In this document: positions 18,036 through 27,316 of the stretch, in pieces
Position numbering within the stretch: position 1 is the stretch's first letter
Layout: the number at the start of each line of letters is the position of its first letter
Assembly: GCF_000018325.1 (NCBI RefSeq)
Contig: NC_009922.1
Location: forward strand, 372,001-436,000
Reading direction: 5' to 3'
From: Alkaliphilus oremlandii OhILAs
GTDB taxonomy: Bacteria > Bacillota > Clostridia > Peptostreptococcales > Natronincolaceae
Length of the DNA stretch: 64,000 nt
Notes under the pieces: model-generated
Seen by the model: the letters and a program-made list of their open reading frames with translations, nothing else
The model's database searches: none
Told to the model about the DNA's origin: nothing
Position numbers and translations under genes: made by a program

Positions 18036-19262
18036 ATGGGATTAATTAAAGCAATTAGCAGTGCAGTGGGTGGATCTTTAGCAGATCAGTGGCTAGAGGT
18101 CATAGAACCAGACGATATGGGTGACAATACAGTTTTTACATCGGGTGTAGCTGTTCGAAAGGATGATAGAAGAGGCTCCAATAAGAGAGGAACAGCGGAT
18201 ACCGTTTCCAATGAATCCATTATCCATGTTTATCCAAATCAATTTATGATTTTAGTAGATGGCGGTAAAGTCGTAGACTATACTGCGGAGGAAGGCTACT
18301 ATAAGGTGGATAATTCTTCCCTGCCATCTTTATTTAATGGAAGTTTTAAAGATTCTTTAAAAGAGACCTTTAACCGTATAAAATTCGGTGGCGTTACACC
18401 GACAACGCAAAGGGTTTACTATATTAATCTTCAAGAGATCAAAGGAATTAAGTTTGGAACACCGAACCCTTTAAACTACTTTGATAATTTCTATAATGCC
18501 GAATTATTTTTAAGAACCTTTGGTACCTATTCTATCAAAATAACAGATCCACTGTTATTTTTTACGGAAGCGGTTCCAAGAAATAAAGATCGAGTAGAGA
18601 TCCAAGATATCAATGAACAATATTTATCAGAGTTTCTGGAAGCACTGCAGGCAGCCATGAATCAAATGTCCGTAGATGGCATCCGTATTTCCCACGTGGC
18701 ATCCAGGGGTGGAGAACTGAGCAAGTATATGGCCAACATCTTGGATGAAGAGTGGAAGAAAACGAGAGGAATGGAAATACAAGCGGTGGGTATTTCAAAT
18801 ATCTCTTATGATGATGAATCTAAGGAATTAATCAATATGAGGAATAAAGGAGCTATGCTGGGTGATCCATCTGTAAGAGAGGGCTATGTTCAAGGCTCCA
18901 TTGCTAGAGGAATAGAATCTGCTGGATCCAATCAAGGTGGCAGCACACAGGCATTTATGGGTATGGGCATCGGCATGCAAAATGCTGGTGGCTTTATGGA
19001 TGCCGCATCCTCAGCCAATCAACGACAAGTGGAAAGACAGCAGGAAGAGCGCAGAAGAGAAGCGTCCAGCTCGCAAAGAGTTGACAGTGCAAAGTCAGAA
19101 GGAAAGTCTTGGTTCTGTACGGAATGTGGGGCGAAAAACGCTGGCAACTTCTGTGCTGAATGTGGAACAAAGAGACCAGCTCCTTCCCAATGCTCCAATT
19201 GTGGATATAAGCCTACTGGCGATACGCCGAAGTTCTGCCCAGAATGTGGCAACAAGTTTTAA
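18036..19262 (+). CDS. SPFH-domain protein with C-terminal zinc ribbons (YdjI-like)
   Basis: A 408-residue protein. Residues 1 to about 300 form an SPFH/virion-core-like domain (ADQWLEVIEP, GTYSIKITDPLLFF). A Gly/Met-rich linker then leads to two zinc ribbons at the C-terminus (CTECGAKN..CAECGTKR and CSNCGYKP..CPECGNKF). In Bacillus subtilis YdjI sits with YdjG and YdjH in an operon with the PspA homologue YdjF and acts in membrane protection. Here the YdjG- and YdjH-like genes follow at once, but no pspA is beside them. ATG at 18036 follows AAAGGAGTGG. SPFH proteins oligomerise on membranes; that role is inferred. Confidence 0.85.
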   Translation: MGLIKAISSAVGGSLADQWLEVIEPDDMGDNTVFTSGVAVRKDDRRGSNKRGTADTVSNESIIHVYPNQFMILVDGGKVVDYTAEEGYYKVDNSSLPSLFNGSFKDSLKETFNRIKFGGVTPTTQRVYYINLQEIKGIKFGTPNPLNYFDNFYNAELFLRTFGTYSIKITDPLLFFTEAVPRNKDRVEIQDINEQYLSEFLEALQAAMNQMSVDGIRISHVASRGGELSKYMANILDEEWKKTRGMEIQAVGISNISYDDESKELINMRNKGAMLGDPSVREGYVQGSIARGIESAGSNQGGSTQAFMGMGIGMQNAGGFMDAASSANQRQVERQQEERRREASSSQRVDSAKSEGKSWFCTECGAKNAGNFCAECGTKRPAPSQCSNCGYKPTGDTPKFCPECGNKF

Positions 19263-19301
19263 ATAGAATGTAGTGTAGAATGTGAATTAGGGGATGAATA
19301 A

Positions 19302-20324
19302 ATGACGACGAAAAGTTATAAATGTCCAAGTTGTGGTGCTGGTATCCATTTTAAACCGGCCCGTGGAAAATTCCACTGTGATTATTGCTTAAGTGAGTTC
19401 TTGGAAGAAGAGCTACAGAATAAGGTGGAGAACAACAGCGAAGATACACTCCAGAGCGTAAACGCATACCATTGTAATAGCTGTGGTGCAGAGGTCGTTA
19501 CAGATGAAACCACTACCGCTACCTTCTGTTACTACTGTCACAATCCAGTGATTATATCCTCTAGGCTATCGGGAGAATTTAAACCCAATAAGCTGATTCC
19601 TTTTTCCGTAGATAAGGAAAAGGCGAAACAAATCTTCTTATCATGGGCTCAAAATAAACGCTTTATACCGAGAGATTTTACCAGCAACTCTCAGTTGGAG
19701 AAGATAACAGGTGTGTATCTTCCCTATTGGTGGGCGGATTGCACTGCAGATGTTCATTACGTAGGAGAGGGTAGAAATATCCGCGTATGGAGAAGCATGG
19801 GAAGAGAATATACGGAAACAAAGAAATATGAAATCCTTAGAGAAGGACAAATCAACTTAAATAATGTGGAGGAAGTCGCTTTTTCTAAGATTGATAAAAA
19901 CCTATTGAATGGCATTGCACCGTACAACACGAGTCAGGTGAAAGCTTTTTCCATGCCATATCTTTCTGGATTTTTTGCAGAGCAGTACGACATTGCGAAG
20001 GACCGGGTTTTTCCTATGATGAAAAATCAAGTGGACAGATATTCCAAGTCTTTGATCAAAGAAAGCGTAAATGGATATCAACATGTGCATAATATAAGAA
20101 ATAATGTGGATGTTTCTATCAGAGAATGGCATTATACCCTTCTTCCAGCATGGATACTGACCTATCGATACCGAGGGAAGACCTATGTATACGCGGTGAA
20201 TGGCCAAACTGGTAAATCCTTTGGAGAACTTCCACTGAGTAGATCAAGAGTGTTAACGACATTTGGTGTAATTTCTGGAATTACATCCATAGCTCTTTTA
20301 TTAGGAGGGCGATTTATATGGTAA
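19302..20324 (+). CDS. Zinc-ribbon membrane protein (YdjG-like)
   Basis: A 340-residue protein with two N-terminal TFIIB-type zinc ribbons (CPSCGAGI..CDYCLSEF and CNSCGAEV..CYYCHNPV), a long central domain (PFSVDKEKAKQIFLSW, LPYWWADCTADVHYVG), and one membrane helix at the very C-terminus (about 318-336). It belongs with the SPFH gene before it and overlaps the TPM gene after it by 7 bases. In B. subtilis the YdjG-YdjH pair recruits PspA to the membrane; the same role is inferred here. Confidence 0.83.
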   Translation: MTTKSYKCPSCGAGIHFKPARGKFHCDYCLSEFLEEELQNKVENNSEDTLQSVNAYHCNSCGAEVVTDETTTATFCYYCHNPVIISSRLSGEFKPNKLIPFSVDKEKAKQIFLSWAQNKRFIPRDFTSNSQLEKITGVYLPYWWADCTADVHYVGEGRNIRVWRSMGREYTETKKYEILREGQINLNNVEEVAFSKIDKNLLNGIAPYNTSQVKAFSMPYLSGFFAEQYDIAKDRVFPMMKNQVDRYSKSLIKESVNGYQHVHNIRNNVDVSIREWHYTLLPAWILTYRYRGKTYVYAVNGQTGKSFGELPLSRSRVLTTFGVISGITSIALLLGGRFIW

Positions 20325-21157
20325 AGATGCTGCAAAAACCGAAGGGGATTTGCTTATTGATCGTAATTTGTATCTTTGCTTTCTATCCCATTACTGTAAG
20401 TGGGCAGAAGCCACTAGTCTTTGATGATGCACTACTGTTCAGTACAGAGGAAAAAATAGATTTAGATACGAAGGCAAATGAACTGTCGGACCAATACAAC
20501 ATGGATATCGTTGTTGTGACCACAAATGATGCCAATGGAAAATCTACAAGAGCATACGCAGACGATTACTTTGATTACGGTGGATTTGGTGTAGGTGAAA
20601 ACTATGATGGACTCTTATTCCTAATCGATATGGATCATAGAGAAGCCTATATATCTACATCAGGCATAGGAATTAAATATCTAACGGATGAAAGAGTGGA
20701 GGCCATACTAGATCGAGTCTTTGAGTATGGACTGAGTCAAGGTAATTATTACGGCGCCGCTATGGAATTTTTAAATGGAGCCGAGATGTTTCTTGAGAAG
20801 GGGATTCCATCGGATCAATACAATGAGGTAGAAAAGATAAAGGTTCCAAATAGAATAACCGAGATGGATGTTATCATCAGCTTAATCGGTGGGCTAGCAA
20901 CGGGAAGTATTTTTTACTTTTCTGTAAGATCGAAATATAAGGGAAAGAGTAATAGTAATCAGTATTCATATAAAAATAATAGTATTGTTCGCTTCACTTC
21001 CAATCAAGACCGATTGGTCAATACCTTTGTAACTCATAGGGTGATACCGAAGCCGCAACCTAAGAACAATAGCTCTAAACCATCCACATCGGGAAGAAGT
21101 ACCGTTCATAAATCTTCCAGTGGTAGAACCCACGGCGGTGGCGGTAGGAAATTTTAA
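20318..21157 (+). CDS. TPM-domain membrane protein (YdjH-like)
   Basis: A 279-residue protein with an N-terminal signal or anchor (residues 6-26), an extracytoplasmic TPM phosphatase-like domain (LVFDDALLFSTEEKIDLD, then VVTTNDANGKSTRAYADDYF), a membrane helix near 190-208, and a basic Ser/Gly-rich tail ending SGRTHGGGGRKF. TPM domains occur in Psb32 and YgcG-type proteins. The start lies inside the end of the YdjG-like gene, after TTAGGAGGG. With its two partners it should form a membrane complex; the activity of the TPM domain is uncertain. Confidence 0.83.
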   Translation: MVKMLQKPKGICLLIVICIFAFYPITVSGQKPLVFDDALLFSTEEKIDLDTKANELSDQYNMDIVVVTTNDANGKSTRAYADDYFDYGGFGVGENYDGLLFLIDMDHREAYISTSGIGIKYLTDERVEAILDRVFEYGLSQGNYYGAAMEFLNGAEMFLEKGIPSDQYNEVEKIKVPNRITEMDVIISLIGGLATGSIFYFSVRSKYKGKSNSNQYSYKNNSIVRFTSNQDRLVNTFVTHRVIPKPQPKNNSSKPSTSGRSTVHKSSSGRTHGGGGRKF

Positions 21158-21195
21158 AATAAGCAACGTTGTAAAACTTAATGGAGGAAATTATT

Positions 21196-22041
21196 ATGTT
21201 AAATATAGGCTGTCATTTATCGTCATCAAAGGGATATAAAGCAATGGGAAAGGATGCTATTTCCATCAATGCAAATACCTTTCAGTTTTTCACGCGCAAT
21301 CCCAGAGGAAGTAAAGCGAAAGCAATGGATTTAAAGGATGTGGAGGGCTTGCTACAGTTAATGGAAGAAAATAAATTCGCTAAGATCCTTGCCCATGCAC
21401 CCTATACCTTAAATCCCTGCTCTGCCGATGAGCGAACCAGAGAATTTGCAATGGAGGTTTTAGTCGATGATTTGGCAAGGATGGAGTATTTGCCAAATAA
21501 CTTTTATAACTTTCATCCAGGAAACCATCTAAAGCAAGGCGTAGAGGTTGGGATCGAATATATTGTCAATAGCCTCAATGATGTATTAAAACCAGACCAG
21601 ACAACGACCGTACTTCTTGAAACAATGTCTGGTAAGGGGACAGAAATCGGTAAGAACTTTGAGGAGCTAAAACAAATTATAGATGGAATTAAACTTTCAA
21701 ATAAGGTTGGCGTTTGTCTGGATACCTGCCACGTATACGATGCTGGCTACGATATCGTTCAAGATTTAGATGGTGTTATCCAGGAGTTTGATAGAATCAT
21801 TGGCCTAGATAAATTGTATGCAATTCATCTCAATGATAGTAAAAACCCCTTTGCAAGTCATAAAGATCGCCATGCTAAAATCGGCGAAGGTTATATTGGT
21901 GAGGAAGGGATCGTAAGAATAATCAATCACCCTAAGCTGAGACACTTACCATTTTTTCTAGAGACGCCAAATGATTTAGAGGGACATGGAGAAGAAATTA
22001 AAATGTTGAGAGAAGCATATAGAGATGAATCTATTCTATAA
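21196..22041 (+). CDS. nfo: Endonuclease IV (AP endonuclease)
   Basis: A 281-residue TIM-barrel nuclease that cuts the backbone at abasic sites in base-excision repair. The zinc-site motifs are present: IGCHLS at the start, NFHPGNH near 110, VCLDTCHVYDAGYDI near 175, HLNDSKNPFASHKDRHAKIG near 215, and FFLETPND. ATG at 21196 follows GGAGG; an upstream ATG overlaps that site. A terminator follows, so it is monocistronic. Confidence 0.96.
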   Translation: MLNIGCHLSSSKGYKAMGKDAISINANTFQFFTRNPRGSKAKAMDLKDVEGLLQLMEENKFAKILAHAPYTLNPCSADERTREFAMEVLVDDLARMEYLPNNFYNFHPGNHLKQGVEVGIEYIVNSLNDVLKPDQTTTVLLETMSGKGTEIGKNFEELKQIIDGIKLSNKVGVCLDTCHVYDAGYDIVQDLDGVIQEFDRIIGLDKLYAIHLNDSKNPFASHKDRHAKIGEGYIGEEGIVRIINHPKLRHLPFFLETPNDLEGHGEEIKMLREAYRDESIL

Positions 22042-22067
22042 AGTGAATAATAGAGCAGAACCATTAA

Positions 22068-22094
22068 AACAGGAGATTTTGAGCCTGTTTTTTT
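22068..22094 (+). terminator. Rho-independent terminator of nfo
   Basis: AACAGG (22068-22073) pairs with CCTGTT (22084-22089), followed by a T run. Confidence 0.75.
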
Positions 22095-22246
22095 GTTGCC
22101 TACAAACTATAAAATTTAAATCAGTATGTTGCAGACCAATTTGAATAGGATATAAAAGTATGTTAAAAATTTTGAATTAATTGTGTAATCGTAGCAGGGA
22201 TTATTAGGAAAAAGAAGAAATAGGAGTGTATTGACAAAGGGAAGAA

Positions 22247-22879
22247 ATGAGGGTAAATCAGGAGGTGAATCCAATTAGAAAAATATTTTGTATGTGTTTG
22301 CTTCTAGTCATGATATTAACTGGATGCAGCAGAAGGATTAAACCAATAAAAGTCACAACCACAGACTTTAATATTCAAGAAGCTGAAATCATTATGAAAA
22401 GAGCATGGCAACCTGTTCATGATATGACAAGTTCTGATTACGAAACAAGACCCAATATAAAAATATCTTCAAAGGAAGAATTCTTTAATCTATATGACTT
22501 CAGCTTTATGGATCAAAGTTATATGTGTGACATGATATATGAAAATATAGCAACTTTTAAATACGATAAAGAAGAAAATGATTCTAAGGAAATTAAAGAT
22601 AATGAAGGCTATGTCGTGTTCACAGAAGGTAAATATATACCAACCATCCACGATAAAGGTGTGTTTATTAAACGAGCCTATCTCAGAGAAAGTAGATATA
22701 GCAAAGAGCATTCCTATTTTGATAGGGTAGAATTAGTTGTTGATGAAAGTCGTAATGAGAAAATATCTGGATATGCTTCTGGATTCAGTAGAAAGAACAT
22801 ATTTATACAAAATGAAGAGGGCGAATGGATTTTGCATTCAATAGAAGGACATATATCTACAAGTTGGACAAGGGAATAG
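22247..22879 (+). CDS. Putative lipoprotein, faintly IseA-like
   Basis: A 210-residue protein with a lipoprotein signal peptide (basic start, hydrophobic LLLVMI, lipobox LTGC). The exported part (IKISSKEEFFNLYDFSFMDQ, then YVVFTEGKYIPTI) is weakly reminiscent of IseA-type inhibitors of cell-wall endopeptidases, but I would not assign it. The ribosome site before ATG 22247 is mediocre (GGGAAG); a much better AGGAGGTG inside the gene is followed by no usual start codon in frame. It lies at the left edge of an accessory stretch. Confidence 0.6.
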   Translation: MRVNQEVNPIRKIFCMCLLLVMILTGCSRRIKPIKVTTTDFNIQEAEIIMKRAWQPVHDMTSSDYETRPNIKISSKEEFFNLYDFSFMDQSYMCDMIYENIATFKYDKEENDSKEIKDNEGYVVFTEGKYIPTIHDKGVFIKRAYLRESRYSKEHSYFDRVELVVDESRNEKISGYASGFSRKNIFIQNEEGEWILHSIEGHISTSWTRE

Positions 22880-23000
22880 ATTAGGATTAAAGCTAGAAAT
22901 TATTGGACTAAATGAAGTGAATTTTTCTATTGATGAAAAAGGTGATCGTCCATTGGGAAATGTAAGAATTAAAGCCAAAGCATACTTGATAGAATTATAA
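22873..23000 (+). pseudogene. C-terminal remnant of an unidentified gene
   Basis: A start-less frame reads GNRLGLKLEIIGLNEVNF and continues DEKGDRPLGNVRIKAKAYLI to a stop at 22998-23000. The codon pattern looks coding, but there is no start or ribosome site and the upstream part is absent. It overlaps the end of the lipoprotein gene in another frame. Probably debris of a rearrangement. Confidence 0.4.
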
Positions 23001-23016
23001 AAAGGAGAGGATCCAC

Positions 23017-23823
23017 ATGATAGATATGCATGTACATTTAGAACGAGGGGCGTATACAGAAGAATGGCTCATGGAGTTTGTGAGATATGCTCAAGAACGA
23101 GGAATTACTAAACTGCATTTACTTGAGCATTCACATCGTTTTGATGAGTTTCAGAATATCTATGAATGTATTTCTAAAGATGTGGATGATGGAGAATGTC
23201 AAAAAGAATGGTTGGAGCGGAAAACTAAAATAAAACTATGGGAATATAAAAACTTTATCAATGAGATGAGGAAGATGGATTTTCCGATAGAGATTAATTT
23301 TGGACTGGAGATTTGTTATTTCCCTGACAAGGAAAAGGAAATAGAAGAATGTGTATCCAATTTTCATTGGGACTTTTTAACTGGCTCCATCCATTGGGTT
23401 GATGGATGGGGGTTTGATAATCCAGAAAATAAAGAGAGTTGGCACAAGAAGGATATCGATCATATTTATATGCGGTACTATGGGCTGATGATTCAGCTCG
23501 TAAAATCTGGAATATTTGATGTACTTGCTCATCCAGATTCAATTAAATGCTTTAACTACTATTCATCAATAGCATTAGATGATGTTTATAAAAAACTAGC
23601 CTTAGCACTTAAAGATCATAAGGTTCAGGTAGAATTTAATAACGGTTTATTCATTAACTATAACCATGAAGAGTTGGGAACGAACCGTAAGCTGTTGAAA
23701 ATACTTTTGGAAAATGGCGTTGAAATCGTTACGGCTTCCGATGCTCATACACCAGAAGATGTAGGTAGATTTATCTTGGAAGCCAATGATATTATCAATA
23801 AATTTAAAGAAAAAGACTTTTAG
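23017..23823 (+). CDS. PHP-domain phosphoesterase, histidinol-phosphatase-like
   Basis: A 268-residue enzyme of the PHP superfamily. The metal-binding motifs run in order: HVHLERG near the start, EHSHRF near residue 37, GLEICYFP near 97, GSIHWVDGW near 122, LAHPDSIKCF near 170 and SDAHTPEDVG near the end. HisK-type histidinol phosphatases have this layout, but no other his genes are near, so another phosphate-ester substrate is possible. AAAAGGAGAGG precedes the ATG. Confidence 0.82.
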   Translation: MIDMHVHLERGAYTEEWLMEFVRYAQERGITKLHLLEHSHRFDEFQNIYECISKDVDDGECQKEWLERKTKIKLWEYKNFINEMRKMDFPIEINFGLEICYFPDKEKEIEECVSNFHWDFLTGSIHWVDGWGFDNPENKESWHKKDIDHIYMRYYGLMIQLVKSGIFDVLAHPDSIKCFNYYSSIALDDVYKKLALALKDHKVQVEFNNGLFINYNHEELGTNRKLLKILLENGVEIVTASDAHTPEDVGRFILEANDIINKFKEKDF

Positions 23824-23896
23824 GGTAAATATTCATTGCATTAGAATTAGTACATGAAATATCTGTAAGAGGATGATTCTGAAAGGAGTGAGCGAC

Positions 23897-23938
23897 ATGA
23901 ACCGTCGATTAATACAGAATAGAGGGATTTTAATTTAG
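23897..23938 (+). CDS. Possible 13-residue leader peptide
   Basis: A short ORF, MNRRLIQNRGILI, begins 9 bases after a strong AAAGGAGTG site and is followed by nested inverted repeats and then an aminoglycoside-phosphotransferase-like gene. This is the layout of a translational or transcriptional attenuator. It could equally be a fragment; no experiment or homology supports it. Confidence 0.3.
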   Translation: MNRRLIQNRGILI

Positions 23939-23942
23939 AGGA

Positions 23943-24007
23943 ACAGTAAAAAACTTAAACCTCAGTTAATATAAGTTTTTGAATATGACCTGATGTTATT
24001 TTACTGT
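23943..24007 (+). repeat. Nested inverted repeats ahead of the phosphotransferase gene
   Basis: ACAGTAAAA (23943-23951) pairs with TTTTACTGT (23999-24007), and AAAAACTTA (23949-23957) pairs with TAAGTTTTT (23972-23980). The two 5' arms share three bases, so full pairing of both is partly exclusive. The inner one ends in a T run. Confidence 0.6.
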
Positions 24008-24047
24008 CTTAATATCAACTTAAAATTAAGGAAAGAGGTAGAATAAC

Positions 24048-25031
24048 ATGTTAAAACTAAAATATCTTTTTGATAATAGAGATTTAGCAGAAATGATTTT
24101 AAAAAATTGGGATTATGATTTAGATTCGATTAAATTATTTGACTTCTATAGAATATCGGCCAATGCAGTTTATCCTTTTCGATATAACGAAAAAGTAAGG
24201 TTTTTGAGGTTTTCTCCAACAACAGAGAAGGATAGGAATAATTTAGTAGCAGAATTAGAATTTATTGATTATTTGAAAACGAAGGATTATGCTGCATTGT
24301 GTATTGTAGCTTCAAAGCATAATAGAAAGCTCGAAGAAGTAACAACCCCTTGGGGAGATTATTTTGCAGTTGTTTTTGAAAAGGTTTCTGGTAGGTCACT
24401 TGAGGAGATAGAGTATACAGAGGAAATATGTAGAAAGTATGGTACATATTTAGGTAAATTACATAAGTTATCTTCAGAGTATCAGCCACAAAACTATTCA
24501 CATTGGTCATATGAAGATGTTTTAACTTGGATTGAAAAGGAGTTAATAAAATTTCCTGATGAAATTCTAGCGAAGCAAGAGGTTGATACCATAAGGAAAG
24601 CATTAGAGGAATTACCTAAAAACAATCAAAATTTTGGATTAATACACTATGATTTTGAACTAGATAATGTGTTTTATGATCAGGATACAGATACTTTAAG
24701 TGTAATTGATTTCGATGATGCCATGTACCACTGGTATGCCATGGATATACAGAAGGCACTGGACAGTATAGAAAGCGAGATAGATTCTGAGGGATACACT
24801 ATTATGAAGGAAAATTTTATAGAGGGATATAGGCAAGAATTTAATGTTTCTGATGAGATGCTATCGTATATGCCTATATTTAAAAGATTTTCAAACCTAT
24901 ATGCATATTTAAGAATGTTATCTTCATCAGAAGAGATTTGGTTGAATGAGCCTAAGTGGCTGAATGAGTTAAGAGGTAAATTCAGTATGGCAATGAAACA
25001 GCGTTCAGTATCTTTCGGTGAGCCAATATAA
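24048..25031 (+). CDS. Aminoglycoside-phosphotransferase-family kinase
   Basis: A 327-residue protein kinase-like enzyme of the APH/choline-kinase superfamily. The catalytic loop HYDFELDNVF (family pattern HxDxxxxN) lies near residue 203 and the metal-binding VIDFDDAMYHW near 223. The N-terminal lobe is less typical. AAAGAGG precedes the ATG. The true substrate may be an antibiotic, a sugar or a small metabolite; the broken adenylyltransferase gene 2.3 kb downstream makes resistance a reasonable guess, no more. Confidence 0.82.
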   Translation: MLKLKYLFDNRDLAEMILKNWDYDLDSIKLFDFYRISANAVYPFRYNEKVRFLRFSPTTEKDRNNLVAELEFIDYLKTKDYAALCIVASKHNRKLEEVTTPWGDYFAVVFEKVSGRSLEEIEYTEEICRKYGTYLGKLHKLSSEYQPQNYSHWSYEDVLTWIEKELIKFPDEILAKQEVDTIRKALEELPKNNQNFGLIHYDFELDNVFYDQDTDTLSVIDFDDAMYHWYAMDIQKALDSIESEIDSEGYTIMKENFIEGYRQEFNVSDEMLSYMPIFKRFSNLYAYLRMLSSSEEIWLNEPKWLNELRGKFSMAMKQRSVSFGEPI

Positions 25032-25156
25032 TTTAATCTCAGAGGCTGATAATATGTTAGCCTCTGAAATCATAATTCAGAAGGTTGCAGTATAGAAGTT
25101 AAAGAAAACTTAATGAGGAATAGAACAATAATTCTAGGCACAAAGGAGTTTTGTAA

Positions 25157-25714
25157 ATGACAGATAGGAATGGTTTAGATTTTCCTATAATAGAAACGGA
25201 TAGATTAATATTAAAGGAAATTAAAGTTGAAGATGCAATGTCTATTTTTAGTATTTTTTCTAATGAAGAAATTATGAAGTATTATGGTCAATTTCCAATG
25301 AATTCTCTTGGAGAAGCAGAAAATTTAATTGAAATATTTAACGATAATTTTAGAAGTGGTAGAGGCATAAGGTGGAGCATTTTTCTTAGGGAAGAAAATA
25401 GACAGATTGGGACCTGTGGTTATCACAATTGGAATAAAAGACACTCCAGGGCAGAGATTGGCTATGAATTATCCATCGATGCATGGGGAAAGGGATATAT
25501 AAAAGAGGCTCTAAAAGTAATTATAAACTACGGTTATGAGTTTATGAATTTGAATAGGATCGAGGCAGTCGTATACCCTGAAAATGAAGCTTCTATAAAA
25601 TGTCTAATGAATCTAGGATTTAAACAAGAGGGGTTATTAGAAGAATACGCGTTTTTTAGAGAGGTTTATCAAAATTTAATCATGTTTTCTTTACTGAAGA
25701 ACAATATTAAATAG
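25157..25714 (+). CDS. GNAT acetyltransferase, RimJ/RimL type
   Basis: A 185-residue acetyltransferase opening with ETDRLILKEIKVEDA, typical of the RimJ/RimL branch, with IGYELSIDAWGKGYIKEAL covering the acetyl-CoA loop and NRIEAVVYPENEASIKCL after it. It transfers an acetyl group to an amine, often a protein N-terminus or an antibiotic. AAAGGAG precedes the ATG. Substrate unknown; it stands among other orphan genes. Confidence 0.86.
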   Translation: MTDRNGLDFPIIETDRLILKEIKVEDAMSIFSIFSNEEIMKYYGQFPMNSLGEAENLIEIFNDNFRSGRGIRWSIFLREENRQIGTCGYHNWNKRHSRAEIGYELSIDAWGKGYIKEALKVIINYGYEFMNLNRIEAVVYPENEASIKCLMNLGFKQEGLLEEYAFFREVYQNLIMFSLLKNNIK

Positions 25715-25838
25715 GGGTGCTAGTAAGAGACTTTCAATAAATGGAGCTTGAATGATATTTAAAGATACACAGCCTACTGATTAAAGTGGTGTATATTGAA
25801 GCTAAGTAATTTCAAATAAATTTTAAGGAGTAGATTGA

Positions 25839-26330
25839 ATGAAAATAGGTTTTTTAATTATTGATATGCAGGAGATTTTTCTAAGAAATCAGGTCGAAAA
25901 GAAAATGATAGATAAAACTTGTGAGTATATTAATTATACCGCAGATTTACTTCGTTCCAAAGACCATGTTGTAATTCATATTCAGGATATAGAGGGAATG
26001 GAAGCGTCAAATCAACAGAACTATGATTTTATACCAGAAATTGAAGTGATGGATAAGGACCTAAAAATTACGAAAGAAAACTCCAATGCTTTTTGGAAAA
26101 CACAGTTGGAGCAGATTTTATTAGAGAACGGAATTGATTTCCTTATAATTTCAGGATTTGCAGCAGAATATTGTGTTTTGTCCACCTACAATGGCGCTGG
26201 TGAAAGAGGATTTAAATCTGTAATATTGCAACAAGGTGTTTTAAGCACGGACAATGATGCCATTACCTCAATTTATAAATATAGAAATGTGATATCTTAT
26301 CCCGTTGTAGAATATTTAGTAGATAGATAA
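25839..26330 (+). CDS. Isochorismatase-family cysteine hydrolase
   Basis: A 163-residue hydrolase. The catalytic triad of the family is visible: Asp9 in LIIDMQ, Lys79 in KITKENSNAF and Cys112 in AAEYCVLST. Members hydrolyse amide or ether bonds of small molecules such as nicotinamide or carbamoylated amines. TTAAGGAG precedes the ATG. It differs from the larger homologue in the purine cluster (45831-46433). No operon partner hints at its substrate. Confidence 0.82.
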   Translation: MKIGFLIIDMQEIFLRNQVEKKMIDKTCEYINYTADLLRSKDHVVIHIQDIEGMEASNQQNYDFIPEIEVMDKDLKITKENSNAFWKTQLEQILLENGIDFLIISGFAAEYCVLSTYNGAGERGFKSVILQQGVLSTDNDAITSIYKYRNVISYPVVEYLVDR

Positions 26331-26395
26331 GAACCTTAGAAGCAATAAAAAATATATAAAAGGACCAGTTGCAAAATAAGGATGAAGCTTGAAAA

Positions 26396-26464
26396 TTGCC
26401 TTTACTTTTATTGTATACGGGTATGAAAACAGGAGAATATCTTAGGTTTATTTATTGTGGGTAG
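26396..26464 (+). pseudogene. Tyrosine recombinase (integrase) fragment
   Basis: A 22-residue frame reads LPLLLLYTGMKTGEYLRF, the helix-turn around the first catalytic region of phage-type integrases (usual form LLxYTGxRxGE). Here the key Arg is Lys. There is no start, and stops flank it on both sides. It is likely a relic of a mobile element that helped build this accessory stretch. Confidence 0.5.
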
Positions 26465-26475
26465 GAGGATAAACT

Positions 26476-27114
26476 TTGAAAAAATTTAAGGTAGTTTGCT
26501 TTGATATGGATGGCACCTTAATTACGAATACGAACTCTGTGGAGTATCTATGTATTTTAAATGGAAGAAGAGAAGAAGTAAAAGAAATTGAGGAAAGAGA
26601 AGGAAATGACGAGATTTCTTGGATAGATGCAGATTACATAAAGTCAAAGCTTATTGCTGGACTGCCAGTTCAAAGCGTAGAAGATAGATTCAAAGACCAT
26701 ATAAAACTAATAGATAATATTGAAAAAGTATTACAAGAACTGAAAAGTAATAACATTTTATCTATCTTAGTAACTGCCGGACCCGTACAAGTAGCACAGG
26801 TTTTGGGGAAAATCTTTAAATTTGATAAGATATGTGGAAGTATATATGAAACTAAGAATGACGTTTTTACTGGAAAGATATTAAAACATCTAGGTGATGA
26901 TGGAAAATTAGATCGTTTAATCTCTTTCTGTGATGAAAACAACATAGATTTAGACCAGGTTGCTTCCATTGGAGATAGTGCATCTGACATAAAGGTGTTT
27001 GAAAAAAGTGGGAAATCCATAGCCATTAATTATTCGAGCAAATTAGTTGGCAAAGCAAATGTATATATAAAAACTGATGATTTGTATGATGTTTTAGATC
27101 ATATTATTCAGTAG
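26476..27114 (+). CDS. HAD-family phosphatase, SerB-like
   Basis: A 212-residue haloacid-dehalogenase-type phosphatase: motif I DMDGTL (nucleophile Asp10, Asp12), motif II near SILVTAG, conserved Lys in DDGKLDRL, motif III GDSASDIKVF. The cap insertion after motif I and the spacing are those of phosphoserine-phosphatase relatives. TTG start, supported by TAGGAGG 9 bases upstream. The substrate cannot be set from sequence. Confidence 0.85.
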   Translation: MKKFKVVCFDMDGTLITNTNSVEYLCILNGRREEVKEIEEREGNDEISWIDADYIKSKLIAGLPVQSVEDRFKDHIKLIDNIEKVLQELKSNNILSILVTAGPVQVAQVLGKIFKFDKICGSIYETKNDVFTGKILKHLGDDGKLDRLISFCDENNIDLDQVASIGDSASDIKVFEKSGKSIAINYSSKLVGKANVYIKTDDLYDVLDHIIQ

Positions 27115-27316
27115 ATTTAAATGCAGAAAGGTAAATGAAGGAAACTTAACGGTTAAGGAGATTAGTAACAAGCTTATAGAAGATTTTAGCAAGGCAGAGA
27201 TAATTGATTATACTTTACGAAAGCACTAGAAAATTAGGAAGGAGGGTATTCAAGAATATTATCTAACTATACTGAAAAAATATTATATCGAGGAGATTGG
27301 GATGAGGTGAACAACC

